The notes beneath the pieces were generated by a model. It did not search any database and was not told where the DNA came from. It saw nothing but the letters and a program-made list of their open reading frames with translations. From positions 4,092,001 through 4,156,000 of the forward strand of contig NZ_CP058909.1 of the NCBI RefSeq assembly GCF_013415905.1: a DNA stretch of 64,000 nucleotides, in the 5' to 3' direction. Source of the DNA: Halosimplex pelagicum. GTDB lineage: Archaea > Halobacteriota > Halobacteria > Halobacteriales > Haloarculaceae. Below, piece after piece: positions 1-8,703 of the stretch. Position 1 is the stretch's first letter. Every line of letters starts with the position of its first letter. The translations under genes and the position numbers were made by a program.

Positions 1-923
1 TCGATCTCGGCAATGTCGCACAACTGGTGAAGCACGTACCGAAGCGCTGTTGACGAGTACGGATTCGCTTCGCGCGTCAACCAGAGCGCATCCGTGTCTT
101 CGTACTTCTCGTAGTTCTCACGCTGGGAACACCACCGCTCAAGGAACTCAGCGGTCCGGTCGCGGATACTAACGATCCAGTTGTCGCGCGATTTCGCGCT
201 GTCTTGCTCCGGGATCCGGAGGACGGAATTGGCCGTATCGACCCATTCGGGTGTCGCCCGCTGAACTTCCACCGGCCGCAGCCCAGCATCGAGACTCGTC
301 CAGACCAGTGACGGGACTTTCCAGCTGTTGGCTTTCTCCCAGTCACCTGGAGTGATTGCTGATTTTTGCTTCTCGAGGCGCTGCGCGAGATACTGCTTCC
401 ATCGGTCGCGTTCGGCGGGCGTCACGTTCGAGTAACTGGGCAGGCTCCCATACTCAAGCGAAGCGTTACGAATCGCTGTGCGCTCCTCACGCGTTAAGTA
501 GTCTTTCGGGTTCGACCCCGTAGTTTCTGAGAACGTGATATCAGGGTCCCATTCGCCGTCCCCGCGTTCGTGTTTCCGCCACTTGAACAGCATCTTGACC
601 GACTTCTGGCAGTTCGTCTTGTGCGTGCTGCTGTAGTCCGCTTTCGCCAGGTGGGTCATCCACGCGTCCGCGTGCTCGTGGGAGAGGTTAGCAGTGTAGC
701 CTCCTTCTTCCTCCCACACCCACCGGTAGAATTGATCCATCCGGTACGCGCGCGGTTTGACTGTCCCGACAGCGTACCCCTGTCCTTTCTCGGGTTTCTT
801 CCCGAGCGCCAGGAGCCACGACAGACACGCCTCGCGTTCCGACCGGTAATCCACGAGCTGCTTGGGATTCAGGTACGGTTCCGCTGTCTCCGTCACGACG
901 GTGATCTCGTCAGGGATCGTCAC
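1..923 (-). CDS. Tyrosine recombinase/integrase (3' end beyond window)
   Basis: A site-specific recombinase, probably catalysing integration and excision of the adjoining element. The 307 visible residues hold an N-terminal SAM-like core-binding domain (about 20-130), a linker with KDYLTREER (140-148), and the start of the catalytic domain. That domain shows SLDAGLRPVEV with the first catalytic Arg at 216 and a likely beta-hairpin Lys at 244. The HxxR box and the nucleophilic Tyr fall outside the window. The start is GTG at 923: an in-frame TGA lies about 30 bases upstream, and GGAGG sits 7 bases before the GTG. The gene ends at the window edge, so its integrity is unknown. Confidence 0.85.
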   Translation of the reverse strand, partial: MTIPDEITVVTETAEPYLNPKQLVDYRSEREACLSWLLALGKKPEKGQGYAVGTVKPRAYRMDQFYRWVWEEEGGYTANLSHEHADAWMTHLAKADYSSTHKTNCQKSVKMLFKWRKHERGDGEWDPDITFSETTGSNPKDYLTREERTAIRNASLEYGSLPSYSNVTPAERDRWKQYLAQRLEKQKSAITPGDWEKANSWKVPSLVWTSLDAGLRPVEVQRATPEWVDTANSVLRIPEQDSAKSRDNWIVSIRDRTAEFLERWCSQRENYEKYEDTDALWLTREANPYSSTALRYVLHQLCDIAEI

Positions 924-964
924 CGGTGACCCTCCGTTCGTGCGCGGTTCAGTTCACGTGCGAG

Positions 965-1038
965 TCGTTCGAATCGGCATGGTCTAGCAATAACGCTAAT
1001 CGCAAGACGGCAGCCGATTCCTGAGTTCGTTCGAATCG
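965..1038. repeat. 12-bp direct repeat TCGTTCGAATCG (two copies)
   Basis: TCGTTCGAATCG occurs at 965-976 and 1027-1038, both in the integrase upstream region. Its core GATTCGAAC (read on the minus strand) also occurs in the T-arm of the neighbouring tRNA, on the opposite strand. Repeats of this sort beside an integrase can be recombinase binding sites, but TTCGAA is itself palindromic, so part of the match could be chance. Confidence 0.4.
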
Positions 1039-1044
1039 AAATGC

Positions 1045-1080
1045 CCTGTGACATTGGTGGATATCCATGTCGGTCACAGG
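1045..1080. promoter_or_regulatory. 36-bp nested dyad between integrase and tRNA
   Basis: CCTGTGAC (1045-1052) and GTCACAGG (1073-1080) form a perfect inverted repeat. Exactly on the same centre lies the 10-bp palindrome TGGATATCCA (1058-1067). It lies 122 bp upstream of the integrase start and 30 bp from the tRNA 3' end. An operator for integrase control or a recombinase arm site would fit. The function is inferred from position only. Confidence 0.5.
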
Positions 1081-1109
1081 CAAAACCGCCGGAAGGAAGG
1101 GGAATCGGA

Positions 1110-1184
1110 TGCTCCGTCAGGGATTCGAACCCTGGTCCTTGCCGTGAGAGGGCAAGATGATTGGCCGGACTACACCAACGGAGC
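1110..1184 (-). tRNA. tRNA-Glu (CTC anticodon)
   Basis: The minus strand folds as a full cloverleaf. The acceptor stem is GCTCCGT/ACGGAGC. The anticodon stem TTGCC/GGCAA encloses the loop CTCTCAC, giving anticodon CTC. The T-arm CAGGG-TTCGAAT-CCCTG is canonical. The discriminator is the A complementary to T1110, and no CCA is encoded. There is no sign of an intron. The upstream side (about 1230-1240) has a GTTAAACC promoter-like element. The 3' end borders the integrated element. Confidence 0.95.
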
Positions 1185-1272
1185 GCACACGCCCTCTGTG
1201 TGTACCAAATCGTAGCGAGGATACGGGTTTAACGGTTGCGCTTCGATCCCGTATCGGTACGCCCTCGCACAC

Positions 1273-1863
1273 TCACTCGTCGTCGAACGGGGAGCCGGCC
1301 GCTTCCGGTTCGTTGCCGCTGAGGCTGATGATGTTCTCCCGACCGACCCGGAGCTTGCTGATCGCTTCTTCCTCTTCCATCTCCGAGAGGAGCATGCTGA
1401 CCTTGGACTTCGACCAGCCGGTCTCGTCGACGATCCGGGCCTGTTTCATCCGGCCCTCGTTCGATTCGAGGATGTCGACGATGAGTTCTCGGTCGGTCCT
1501 GGCCGCGGGTTCGTCGGGTTCGCCCTTCGGCTCGGCCGTCGGGTCCGGTTCGGACGGGGTCTCGGTCGTCGCCGGGCCGTCCGGTTCGGTCGTCGAGCCG
1601 CCCTCGGAGGAACTCCCGGTCGAGCCGAGCGACGGGAGCCCGGAGTGCCAGGCGGCGACGCCCCCGAGGCCGAGGACGACCAGAACCACGGCGGCGACCA
1701 TCATGCCGCCGACGTCGCCCGCGCTCGCGGACTGCAGGACGCCGACCTGCGACTCGGCGTCGGCCGAGAGCGACAGCCATCCGCGCGCGTCGGTCGCTCG
1801 CGCTGTCCCGGCCCCGACCGCCAGTGCTTCCCCGACAGCGTCGCCGACCAGCCACTGCAGCAT
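1273..1863 (-). CDS. Membrane-anchored winged-helix protein
   Basis: A 196-residue protein of a type common in haloarchaea. It has an N-terminal segment without clear motifs, one hydrophobic transmembrane helix at about 53-72, a low-complexity Ser/Thr/Pro/Glu linker (about 78-120), and a C-terminal MarR-like winged helix. The last is recognisable from ELIVDILESNEGRMKQ, then a recognition helix around WSKSKVSMLLSEME and the wing GRENIISL. The layout suggests a membrane-tethered transcription factor or sensor. Its targets are unknown. The gene stands alone, 88 bp from the tRNA, and is read toward it. Confidence 0.75.
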   Translation of the reverse strand: MLQWLVGDAVGEALAVGAGTARATDARGWLSLSADAESQVGVLQSASAGDVGGMMVAAVVLVVLGLGGVAAWHSGLPSLGSTGSSSEGGSTTEPDGPATTETPSEPDPTAEPKGEPDEPAARTDRELIVDILESNEGRMKQARIVDETGWSKSKVSMLLSEMEEEEAISKLRVGRENIISLSGNEPEAAGSPFDDE

Positions 1864-1947
1864 CTATCGTAACATGCCGAGGTCGGTATAAAAACGCTGT
1901 GAATACGCGTATTTCGCTCCCGTCGATCGCCGGACGAGAGCGGCCCC

Positions 1948-3006
1948 TCAGGCGAGCCCGACGGTCGGGACGGCGGCCTGCTGGAACACGCCCGCGAGGT
2001 CCAGCAGCGCGACGAGCAGGGTGGTGACGACGATGGCGACCGAGGGCGGGTCGAGGTGGGTGTCGGCGTGTGCGTACAGGACGCGCTGGGCGAGCTCGCC
2101 GACCAGGCCGGCGAGGACGCCGAAGGCGCCGCCGACGAGGATCGCCACGGTCGGACCGGCGTTCGGGAGCGCGAGCGCGGCGATGCCGGCGGGCAGCGCC
2201 ATGTGGTGGGTGACGGGGAACCGCTCGACGCCGGCGGTCAGGAACAGTAGTCCCGTGGCGGCGATGCCGAACGCGAGGAAGTAACTCCCCGTGGCGACGG
2301 CGACGAAGCCGCCGAAGACCCCGACGACGAGCCCCAGGATACCGACGGAGAGCCACTCGGACTGGTAGGGGAGCCACGGTTCGACGACGTACCGGCCCGC
2401 CAGCGACCGGGCGCCGTCGCCGTCGCCGTCGGCGGCCATCCGCCGGTCGCCGTCGCGGTACGGCGACATGTCGAGCAAGTCGGTGTCGAGGCGGCCCAGG
2501 AGGGGGTACCCGAAGACGGCCCGGTGGAGCAGCGCGGAGACAACGACGCTGGCGGCGACCGGGTCCCAGGGCAGCCCCAGTCGGAGCGACAGCCCCGCGA
2601 GCCAGTAGCCGAGGACGCCGAAGACGCCGCCGACGGCGAGCGCGCCCGGTCGCGGGCCGAGCGGCGCCGCGAGGTGCTTGGCCTCGTGGTACGGGAAGTC
2701 GGTGTCGAGGTGGCCCTTGCGGCCGGCGTAGGCGGCGGCCGCGGCGCCGCCGGCGAACGCGACGTGCGGTCCCAGAACCGGTCCGTAGCCGACCAGGCCG
2801 GTGACGCCCGCGTTCGCGAGGTCGGCCGAATCGGCGACGAGCGGTGAGCCGCCCGCGCCGCTCGTGACGCGTGCGATCTCGCCGACCGTGACGACGAGTC
2901 CGGCGAGGCCGTAGGCCGCGTAGCCGCCGAGCGCCGCGCCCACGGCGCCGCCCGCGAACGCCACGAGCAACACGTCGATCGCGAGCAAGCCGCCGTCAAC
3001 TGCCAT
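1948..3006 (-). CDS. Polytopic membrane protein, unknown function
   Basis: About 352 residues, with many Gly/Ala/Val-rich hydrophobic segments over nearly the whole length (about eight possible membrane helices) and a short charged stretch in the middle (around residues 185-215). No catalytic motif is recognised. I chose the ATG at 3006 (MAVDGG) over the in-frame codon at 3015, because it leads directly into the first membrane segment; the difference is three residues. It follows aglB on the same strand after a 149-bp gap, so co-transcription is possible but not shown. Confidence 0.65.
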   Translation of the reverse strand: MAVDGGLLAIDVLLVAFAGGAVGAALGGYAAYGLAGLVVTVGEIARVTSGAGGSPLVADSADLANAGVTGLVGYGPVLGPHVAFAGGAAAAAYAGRKGHLDTDFPYHEAKHLAAPLGPRPGALAVGGVFGVLGYWLAGLSLRLGLPWDPVAASVVVSALLHRAVFGYPLLGRLDTDLLDMSPYRDGDRRMAADGDGDGARSLAGRYVVEPWLPYQSEWLSVGILGLVVGVFGGFVAVATGSYFLAFGIAATGLLFLTAGVERFPVTHHMALPAGIAALALPNAGPTVAILVGGAFGVLAGLVGELAQRVLYAHADTHLDPPSVAIVVTTLLVALLDLAGVFQQAAVPTVGLA

Positions 3007-3155
3007 CGGTCTCACCCGCCGGCGCGCCCGGTCGAGGCCCGCGGCCGGGCCGACCGCACTGTCGTGTCATAGGGGACGAGAGTCGGAGCCGGTAGTTAGT
3101 ACTGACGGATACCCGACGCGGGTCGGACGAAAATGAGCGTGTGTCGTTCGGTGGG

Positions 3156-6100
3156 TCAGTCGCGTCTCGTCAGGCCGACGAACGACAGCAGCCCGCCGCC
3201 CAGCAGGGCGAGCAGCGTCGCCGGCGCCGCGGTCGAGGGCTCGACGAGCGAGCCGTCGGTCGAGCCGTTCGTCGCACCGCCGTCGGTGCCGGTGTCGGTC
3301 GCGGTCCCGGTGTCGGTCGCGGTCCCGGTATCCGACGGGGTCGCCGTGGCCGTCGTGCCGTCGGCGGTGGTCGTGTCGCCGCCCGTCTCGTTACCGGCCG
3401 GCCCGTCGCCCGTCGTCTCGTTACCGACGGTCTCGTTGCCGGGCTGGTTGCCCTCGAGCGAGCGCGCCTGTCCCTTCTCGAGGGTGACCGTCGCCGCGGA
3501 GTCGTCCTCGCCGAGGACCTGCCCCTCGGTCACGTCAACCGTCCCGCCGTAGCGGAACGTGTGGGACTCGTTGGTGGTCATGCCGGTCCTGAGCTGATAC
3601 GAGGAGTTCGCGGTGACGCTCGGCTCGGTGTAGCCCTCCTCGGTACCCCACTCGTCGTAGCCGGTCGTCGAGTACGGGACCGTCATCGTGAACGTCCCGT
3701 CGTCGCCGGTCTCGGCCTGCTGGCGGTAGACGAACGTCGAGTTCGTCGAGGGGACCTGCATCTCGACGGCCGCGGTGACCGTCGCGTTCGCGGGCCCCTC
3801 GCCCTCGATGGTCCCGCCGGGGACGCGCTCGAAGGCCTTCACCCAGTTCGAACTGCGGGGCTGGAGCGCGCCCAGCACGCCGGGCTGGCGCAGCGAGGTC
3901 TGGAAGGCGCCCTGCGCCTCTTTCCGAAGCGACAGCTGTTTGCGGATCGACTCGGTCGAGCTCGTGTTACTCCCCTGGACCATCCGGTAGTGTTCGAGCG
4001 CCGGAACGCGTTCCTCGGGGTAGTTCCCGAACCCGCCGATCTGCGAGGTCGGGTCGCTCTCGACGTACTCCCGGGCCTCCTCCATCGAACCGAAGCGACG
4101 GGTTCCGTTGCTCACCGGGACCTGTTGCCCCTGCACGTCCTCGATCGTCCAGTCGAGGACGACCGGAGCCGGCTCGGTCGCGCTGCCGTGGAACCGATAC
4201 AGTCGAACGGCCGTCGAGTTGTAGTACGGCTGCTTGTGCCGCTGGAAGAAGCGGTACTGCACCCTGTCCTGCTGGCCCGTCCGGTAGTACAGCCCCGTGT
4301 AGTAGTCGCTCCGGGAGATGTTCCCGTCGGAGTAGAACTGGAAGGGGGCGAAGTACTTCCCGCCGATCCTGAGCGGGCCGGCGCCGGCCCGCTGGTAGGA
4401 GGTCGTGGTCTCGGCCATCTTCCAGTCGACCGTGACGAAGCGGCTCTTCGCGTCGTCTTCGCTGAGGTCGGTCATGACCTCGTTGGCGTGGGACTCGTTG
4501 GTCGACAGCAGGAAGTTCGCGGCCTGGTCGGCCCCCTGCTGGAACGGGTTGGCGGTCGGCATCTGCTCGCCCATCACCGTGATCCAGTGGCCGTAGTCCC
4601 ACCACGAGAGCGTCCCGTAGTATCCCTCGGGGTAGTCGAAGTCGTCGGTGTTCTCGAAGGTGCCGTAGTAGGGGACCTCCTCGGCGTTGTCGGCGCCGCC
4701 GTAGGTGCCCTGGGCGGGCGCGCTGTTCTGCATCCAGCCGAGCGTCTCGTTCCAGGCCGGCTGGGCCTGGCCCGGGCCCTGCTGGGCGGAGGTCATCTGC
4801 ATCGCGAGCGGCGTCGGGTACACGAGCGGAGCGAACACCACGAGGACGACGGCGGCCATCGTCAACACCTGATAGGTCTCGATGTCCGTGTCTGGCCTCG
4901 ACAGCCCGGAGAACCGCGCGAGCTCGCCGAGGACCATCGCGCCCATCGTCGCGACGGCGACGGCGAAGTAGTAGTCGAAGCGGCGCTGGGTCAGCGTCGC
5001 CAGTAGGAGGAAGACGGTCCAGACGGCGACGAGCGTCAGTTCGGCGCGAGGCCGGTCGTAGAACTGCCGAACCGCCACGTAGGCGACGCCGAGTAGCGCG
5101 ATGAACACCGTGAAGCCGTAACGCGGGAACAGCTGTCCGAACGGCAGCGACTGGGCCTCACCGACGGTCCCGGCCGTGTCCGTGACCGTGAGCCCGACGA
5201 CGCGAGTGATCTGCGTGGTCAGGAAGCCCCAGAAGTCCGGAAGCAGGACTGCCATCCCACCGGCCAACAGGACGAGGATGCCGGCGATGGCGACGGGGTA
5301 CTGGTAGTTGGGCAGGTCGCGGGACTCCCACTCGCGTGCGAACCACGCGAGGAAGACACAGCCCGCGGCGACGCCGAACGCGAGTATCGGCTGGACGAGA
5401 TTGTAGCTCGTGGCGCTGAGACCGACCTCTTCGATGACGGCGAGGCTCAGCACGCCGGCCGTCCCCAGCGTCAGCGCGCCGGCGATGGCGACGTGTTCGG
5501 GGCTCTCGCCGTGCGCGTACTCCGAGCAGATCTCGATCAGGAAGAAGACGCCGAGGATGCCGACGAGGAAGACGCCCGGCGCCCACGTCCAGAGGTAGAT
5601 CGCGATGGCGGCGCCGGCGACCAGCGACCAGCCGACGGGGCGGCGCAGCGCGTCGACGTCGCGTGCCTTGAACAGCTCCCAGACGGGCTTTTCCTGTTCG
5701 GCCACGGAGACGGCGACCATCGTCGCGAGGACGGCCGTCGTCATGAACAGCGCCTCCGCGACGTGGTGGTCGTAGAAGCCGACGGTCCCGCGCTGGGCGA
5801 GCGTGCTCCCCGCCAGCGCGAGCACCGCGACGGAGAGCACGCCGGCGAACTTCCCGGCGAGTCGCTTGCCCAGGAAGTACGTGGGGATCGCCACGAGCGT
5901 GCCGAAGACGGCCGGCGCGAAGAGGACGACCAGCCGCACGGTGTGGTCGCTCGGGTTCCCGAGACCGACCACGAGGGCGGCCGTGGCGACCAGCTGGTCC
6001 ATCACGGTACCGAACTGACTGGAGTGGGTTCCGAGCGGGAACTGCGTCCAGGGGTCGAACGGACTGGTCTCGGGCCAGTTCTGGACCGTGTACTGGACCA

Positions 6101-6299
6101 TCCGGTAGTGGTACCACGGGTCGTTTCCGCTGAAGAACACCGTGCCGTCTATCAGGAACTCTTTCCAATCGCGAACGCGACTCCACAGCATGAACCCGAG
6201 GAGGGCGACCATCGCCGGGATGTGGTAGTACTCACCCACCACGTCGGCGAGATCACCGGGTTCGTCGATGTTTTCGATCTGACCACGCCACTGACTCAT
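3156..6299 (-). CDS. aglB: Dolichyl-phosphooligosaccharide-protein glycotransferase AglB (STT3)
   Basis: The oligosaccharyltransferase that moves a dolichol-linked glycan onto Asn of N-X-S/T sequons on the outer face of the membrane. It has 1047 residues, normal for haloarchaeal AglB. The N-terminal part (about 1-500) holds the multi-spanning membrane domain with GNDPW (58-62), the DHH motif (177-179) and the TIXE-like TVGE (378-381). The soluble domain starts with the hallmark WWDYG (566-570). The reading frame stays open far upstream, but I chose the ATG at 6299 because CTTATG at 6324-6329 is a TATA element 25-30 bases before it. The last about 100 residues are a Thr/Gly-rich stalk with NET and NGS sequons, then a final membrane helix and RRD. 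Confidence 0.95.
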   Translation of the reverse strand: MSQWRGQIENIDEPGDLADVVGEYYHIPAMVALLGFMLWSRVRDWKEFLIDGTVFFSGNDPWYHYRMVQYTVQNWPETSPFDPWTQFPLGTHSSQFGTVMDQLVATAALVVGLGNPSDHTVRLVVLFAPAVFGTLVAIPTYFLGKRLAGKFAGVLSVAVLALAGSTLAQRGTVGFYDHHVAEALFMTTAVLATMVAVSVAEQEKPVWELFKARDVDALRRPVGWSLVAGAAIAIYLWTWAPGVFLVGILGVFFLIEICSEYAHGESPEHVAIAGALTLGTAGVLSLAVIEEVGLSATSYNLVQPILAFGVAAGCVFLAWFAREWESRDLPNYQYPVAIAGILVLLAGGMAVLLPDFWGFLTTQITRVVGLTVTDTAGTVGEAQSLPFGQLFPRYGFTVFIALLGVAYVAVRQFYDRPRAELTLVAVWTVFLLLATLTQRRFDYYFAVAVATMGAMVLGELARFSGLSRPDTDIETYQVLTMAAVVLVVFAPLVYPTPLAMQMTSAQQGPGQAQPAWNETLGWMQNSAPAQGTYGGADNAEEVPYYGTFENTDDFDYPEGYYGTLSWWDYGHWITVMGEQMPTANPFQQGADQAANFLLSTNESHANEVMTDLSEDDAKSRFVTVDWKMAETTTSYQRAGAGPLRIGGKYFAPFQFYSDGNISRSDYYTGLYYRTGQQDRVQYRFFQRHKQPYYNSTAVRLYRFHGSATEPAPVVLDWTIEDVQGQQVPVSNGTRRFGSMEEAREYVESDPTSQIGGFGNYPEERVPALEHYRMVQGSNTSSTESIRKQLSLRKEAQGAFQTSLRQPGVLGALQPRSSNWVKAFERVPGGTIEGEGPANATVTAAVEMQVPSTNSTFVYRQQAETGDDGTFTMTVPYSTTGYDEWGTEEGYTEPSVTANSSYQLRTGMTTNESHTFRYGGTVDVTEGQVLGEDDSAATVTLEKGQARSLEGNQPGNETVGNETTGDGPAGNETGGDTTTADGTTATATPSDTGTATDTGTATDTGTDGGATNGSTDGSLVEPSTAAPATLLALLGGGLLSFVGLTRRD

Positions 6300-6323
6300 T
6301 GACGGAACCAGTTCCATCGCGCG

Positions 6324-6329
6324 CATAAG
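6324..6329 (-). promoter_or_regulatory. TATA element deciding the aglB start
   Basis: CTTATG on the minus strand, 25-30 bases before the ATG at 6299, matches the spacing expected for a leaderless haloarchaeal transcript. It rules out the longer in-frame starts at 6317, 6326 and beyond, which overlap or lie upstream of it. Confidence 0.55.
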
Positions 6330-6479
6330 CCTTGTCATCTTCCGGTAAATCCGGCCGCGCTCGCCGCTGGATCCCGCCGCAGTACTGCGATCTTCCCCCG
6401 CGGCGCGGCGACCCGATATCCCGCTCGCTACGGGACGGCAGACGGAAAACCTATCCCGGCCCCCGGTCCATGAGCGGAC

Positions 6480-7409
6480 ATGCGCGTCTCCGTCGTGCTC
6501 TGCGAGCACACGATGGACCGCTACGACGCGGTCACCGAGGCCGCTCGCAGCGTCCTCGACCAGACGTACGACGACGTGGAACTCGTCTTCGTCAGCGACG
6601 GCAACTCCGAGGTCTACGAGCGGTTCGAGGCCGACTTCGGCGACCGCGAGAACGTCGTCGTCCGCTGCAACGACGAGAACCGCGGCCTGCTCGTCAGCCG
6701 CAACAACGGCGCGAAGGCCGCCAGCGGCGACGTGGTCGCCTTTATCGACGACGACGCCGTCGCCCACCCCGAGTGGATCGAACGGCTCGTCGCCGCCTAC
6801 GACGAACACGACGCCATCGCAGCCGGCGGCCGGATGGCCCCCATCTGGGTCGACGGCGCGGTCGACTTTCTCCCGGCGGAGTTCTACTTCCTGATCGGCG
6901 CCACCTACCGCGGGTTCGGCGACGGCCGCGACACCCCCGCGGAGGTCCGCAACACCAACGGCTCGAACATCTCCTTCCGTCGCGACGTGTTCCTCGACCT
7001 GGGCGGGTTCGACGACGAGATCGGCGGCCGCAAGGGCGACAAGAACCTCCAGGGCGGCGAGACGGAGGTCTGCGCCCGACTGCAGGCGGAGTACGACGAG
7101 GGCGTCCGCTACGTCCCCGACGCTGAGGTGGGGCACAAGGTGTTCGCCTACCGCACCGAGCCGAAGTGGCTGTTAGACCGGGCGTTCTGGCAGGGCTACT
7201 CCAAGCGCGGCATGCAGCAGTTCGTCCCCGGCTCGGCCGAGGAGGAGGGCGACTTCCTCGGGAAGATCCTCGGCGAGTACGTCCCGGGACGGCTCGCGGG
7301 ACTGCTTCGGGACCCGGACGCGACCGCCGCGAAACAGCTCGTCTGGCTCCTCGTCCTGACGGGCGTCGTCGGCCTCGGCTACCTCTACGGGATAGCCAAG
7401 TGGCGATAG
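6480..7409 (+). CDS. aglG: AglG-type glycosyltransferase (GT2)
   Basis: A 309-residue family-2 glycosyltransferase. The GT-A domain starts at residue 1 (VSVVLCEH), with the second Asp region VSDGNSE (38-44) and the DXD metal/nucleotide-sugar site FIDDDA (89-93). A GGETEVCARL segment resembles the acceptor-side ED motif. A C-terminal membrane helix (about 284-308) puts the active site at the cytoplasmic face. In Haloferax volcanii, AglG adds glucuronic acid as the second sugar on dolichyl phosphate; the assignment here rests on similar architecture and the position divergent from aglB. It has its own promoter (AAAACCTATCC at about 6446-6456). The exact sugar is uncertain. Confidence 0.8.
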   Translation: MRVSVVLCEHTMDRYDAVTEAARSVLDQTYDDVELVFVSDGNSEVYERFEADFGDRENVVVRCNDENRGLLVSRNNGAKAASGDVVAFIDDDAVAHPEWIERLVAAYDEHDAIAAGGRMAPIWVDGAVDFLPAEFYFLIGATYRGFGDGRDTPAEVRNTNGSNISFRRDVFLDLGGFDDEIGGRKGDKNLQGGETEVCARLQAEYDEGVRYVPDAEVGHKVFAYRTEPKWLLDRAFWQGYSKRGMQQFVPGSAEEEGDFLGKILGEYVPGRLAGLLRDPDATAAKQLVWLLVLTGVVGLGYLYGIAKWR

Positions 7410-7477
7410 CTCCCGACAGCGATGCCCGCGCCGGGGATGACCAACGTTAAGCGACCGCCGGGAGCACTCACCCGCTA

Positions 7478-8629
7478 ATGGCGGACCTGCCCGACGTGTG
7501 CGTCGTCACGCATCCGCTGGCGGCGGCCGGCGAGAACGCCACGCGGAGCCTGCTGGACATCCTCTCGGCGGTGACCGGCGTCGCGCTCGTCACCGCGGAC
7601 CTGCCCGCCGACTCGGAGATCCGCGACCGCCACGAACTCGTCGAACTCACCCGGAAGGGCGCGGGCGACTCTATCGCCGTGGCCGCCCTCAGATTCATCC
7701 TGAACCAGCTCCGGATGTGCCGCGTCCTCGCCGGCCGCGAGGAGGAGGTCGTCCTCTTCTACGGCGCCACCTCGTACCTGCTCCCCATCCTATTCGCCCG
7801 GGCCGTCGGGAAGACCGTTCTCGTCGAGCCGCGCGGCGACGTGCCGCTGACGCTCCGCATCGCCTGGGAGGAGTCGCTCCCCTCGCCCGTCGCCCGGACG
7901 CTGGCGGGGCTCGTCCGTGCGCTCGAACGCGCGGGCTTCGCGGCCGCCCACGGGGTCGTGACCTACACCCCGGCGATGGCCGAGCAACTCGACCTCGACC
8001 CCGACGACCCGGACGTGTACCCCACCGGCGCGCGCTACGTCCGGACCGACGAGTTCCGGGTCCGAACGCCCCTGGCGGAGCGGGGCCGTCGGGTCGGCTT
8101 CCTCGGTCGACTCGACGAGGAGAAGAACGTCCGCGAACTCGCCGCCGCGGCGAAGGACCTCCCCGAGGACGTGACGTTCACCTTCATCGGCGACGGCGAC
8201 CTGCGCGAGTGGCTGGAAACGGAACTCGCGGCGGAGATCGAGGCCGGACGGGTCGAGATGCGCGGCTGGGTCGACCACGACGACGTGCCCGCCGAACTCG
8301 ACCGGTTGCGGCTGGTCGTCCTCCCATCCGAGCCCACGGAAGGGCTACCGACGACGATCCTCGAAGCCCTGGCCTCTGGGACGCCCGTCTACGCGACGCC
8401 CGTCTCGGGCGTCCCGGACGTGGTCCGCGACGGCGAGACGGGGTTCCTGATGGACAGCACCGACCCCGACGACATCCGCCGGGAACTGGTCGACATTCTC
8501 GACCGCGAGGACCTGCCCGCGATCAGCCGCGCCGGTCGCGAGCTGATCGAGTCCGAGTACAGTTTCGAGGCCGCACAGGAGCGATATCGCGAGATCCTGC
8601 AGCGAGTCGGGCGGCGTCGCCGCCGGTAG
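7478..8629 (+). CDS. Glycosyltransferase family 4
   Basis: 383 residues with the GT-B fold of retaining GT4 enzymes. The N-terminal acceptor domain opens with DVCVVTHPLAAAGENA. The C-terminal donor domain opens with VGFLGRLDEEKNV (about 206-218) and has the nucleotide-sugar site EPTEGLPTTILEALASG (about 286-302), in which the two Glu residues of the EX7E motif lie. There is no signal or membrane segment, so it is probably cytoplasmic and peripheral. A GTTAAGC element about 28 bases before the ATG supports the start. It follows aglG on the same strand and probably elongates the same glycan. Donor and acceptor are unknown. Confidence 0.85.
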   Translation: MADLPDVCVVTHPLAAAGENATRSLLDILSAVTGVALVTADLPADSEIRDRHELVELTRKGAGDSIAVAALRFILNQLRMCRVLAGREEEVVLFYGATSYLLPILFARAVGKTVLVEPRGDVPLTLRIAWEESLPSPVARTLAGLVRALERAGFAAAHGVVTYTPAMAEQLDLDPDDPDVYPTGARYVRTDEFRVRTPLAERGRRVGFLGRLDEEKNVRELAAAAKDLPEDVTFTFIGDGDLREWLETELAAEIEAGRVEMRGWVDHDDVPAELDRLRLVVLPSEPTEGLPTTILEALASGTPVYATPVSGVPDVVRDGETGFLMDSTDPDDIRRELVDILDREDLPAISRAGRELIESEYSFEAAQERYREILQRVGRRRRR

Positions 8630-8703
8630 CAACTGGGAGCGGCCGGGAGGGACCGATCCGGTAGCGACCGGGAGGACCCGTCCGGGAGGGTCGGGCCGCC
8701 GGC

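Larger units (their letters stand above)
1..1110. mobile_element. Right end of an element integrated at tRNA-Glu
   Basis: A tyrosine recombinase gene reads leftward away from the 3' end of a tRNA-Glu gene, with 187 bp between them. This is the usual layout of archaeal proviruses and integrative plasmids that insert into the 3' half of a tRNA. The integrase start lies outside the tRNA, so this is not the SSV type in which the att site splits the integrase gene. The tRNA gene is intact, so the 3' end beside position 1110 would be one attachment site. The second copy would lie left of the window, so the size and cargo cannot be seen. Confidence 0.7.

Noticed and set aside
3141-5006. A 621-codon plus-strand ORF opposite aglB
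   Set aside because: It is an antisense shadow produced by the high GC content. Its residue mix (Arg/Val/Gly-rich, no domains) is unlike the acidic proteins here, while the minus strand encodes a complete AglB.
6300-7136. In-frame upstream extension of aglB to 1326 residues
   Set aside because: It would overlap the divergent aglG gene and its promoter. The TATA element 25-30 bases before 6299 supports the shorter start.
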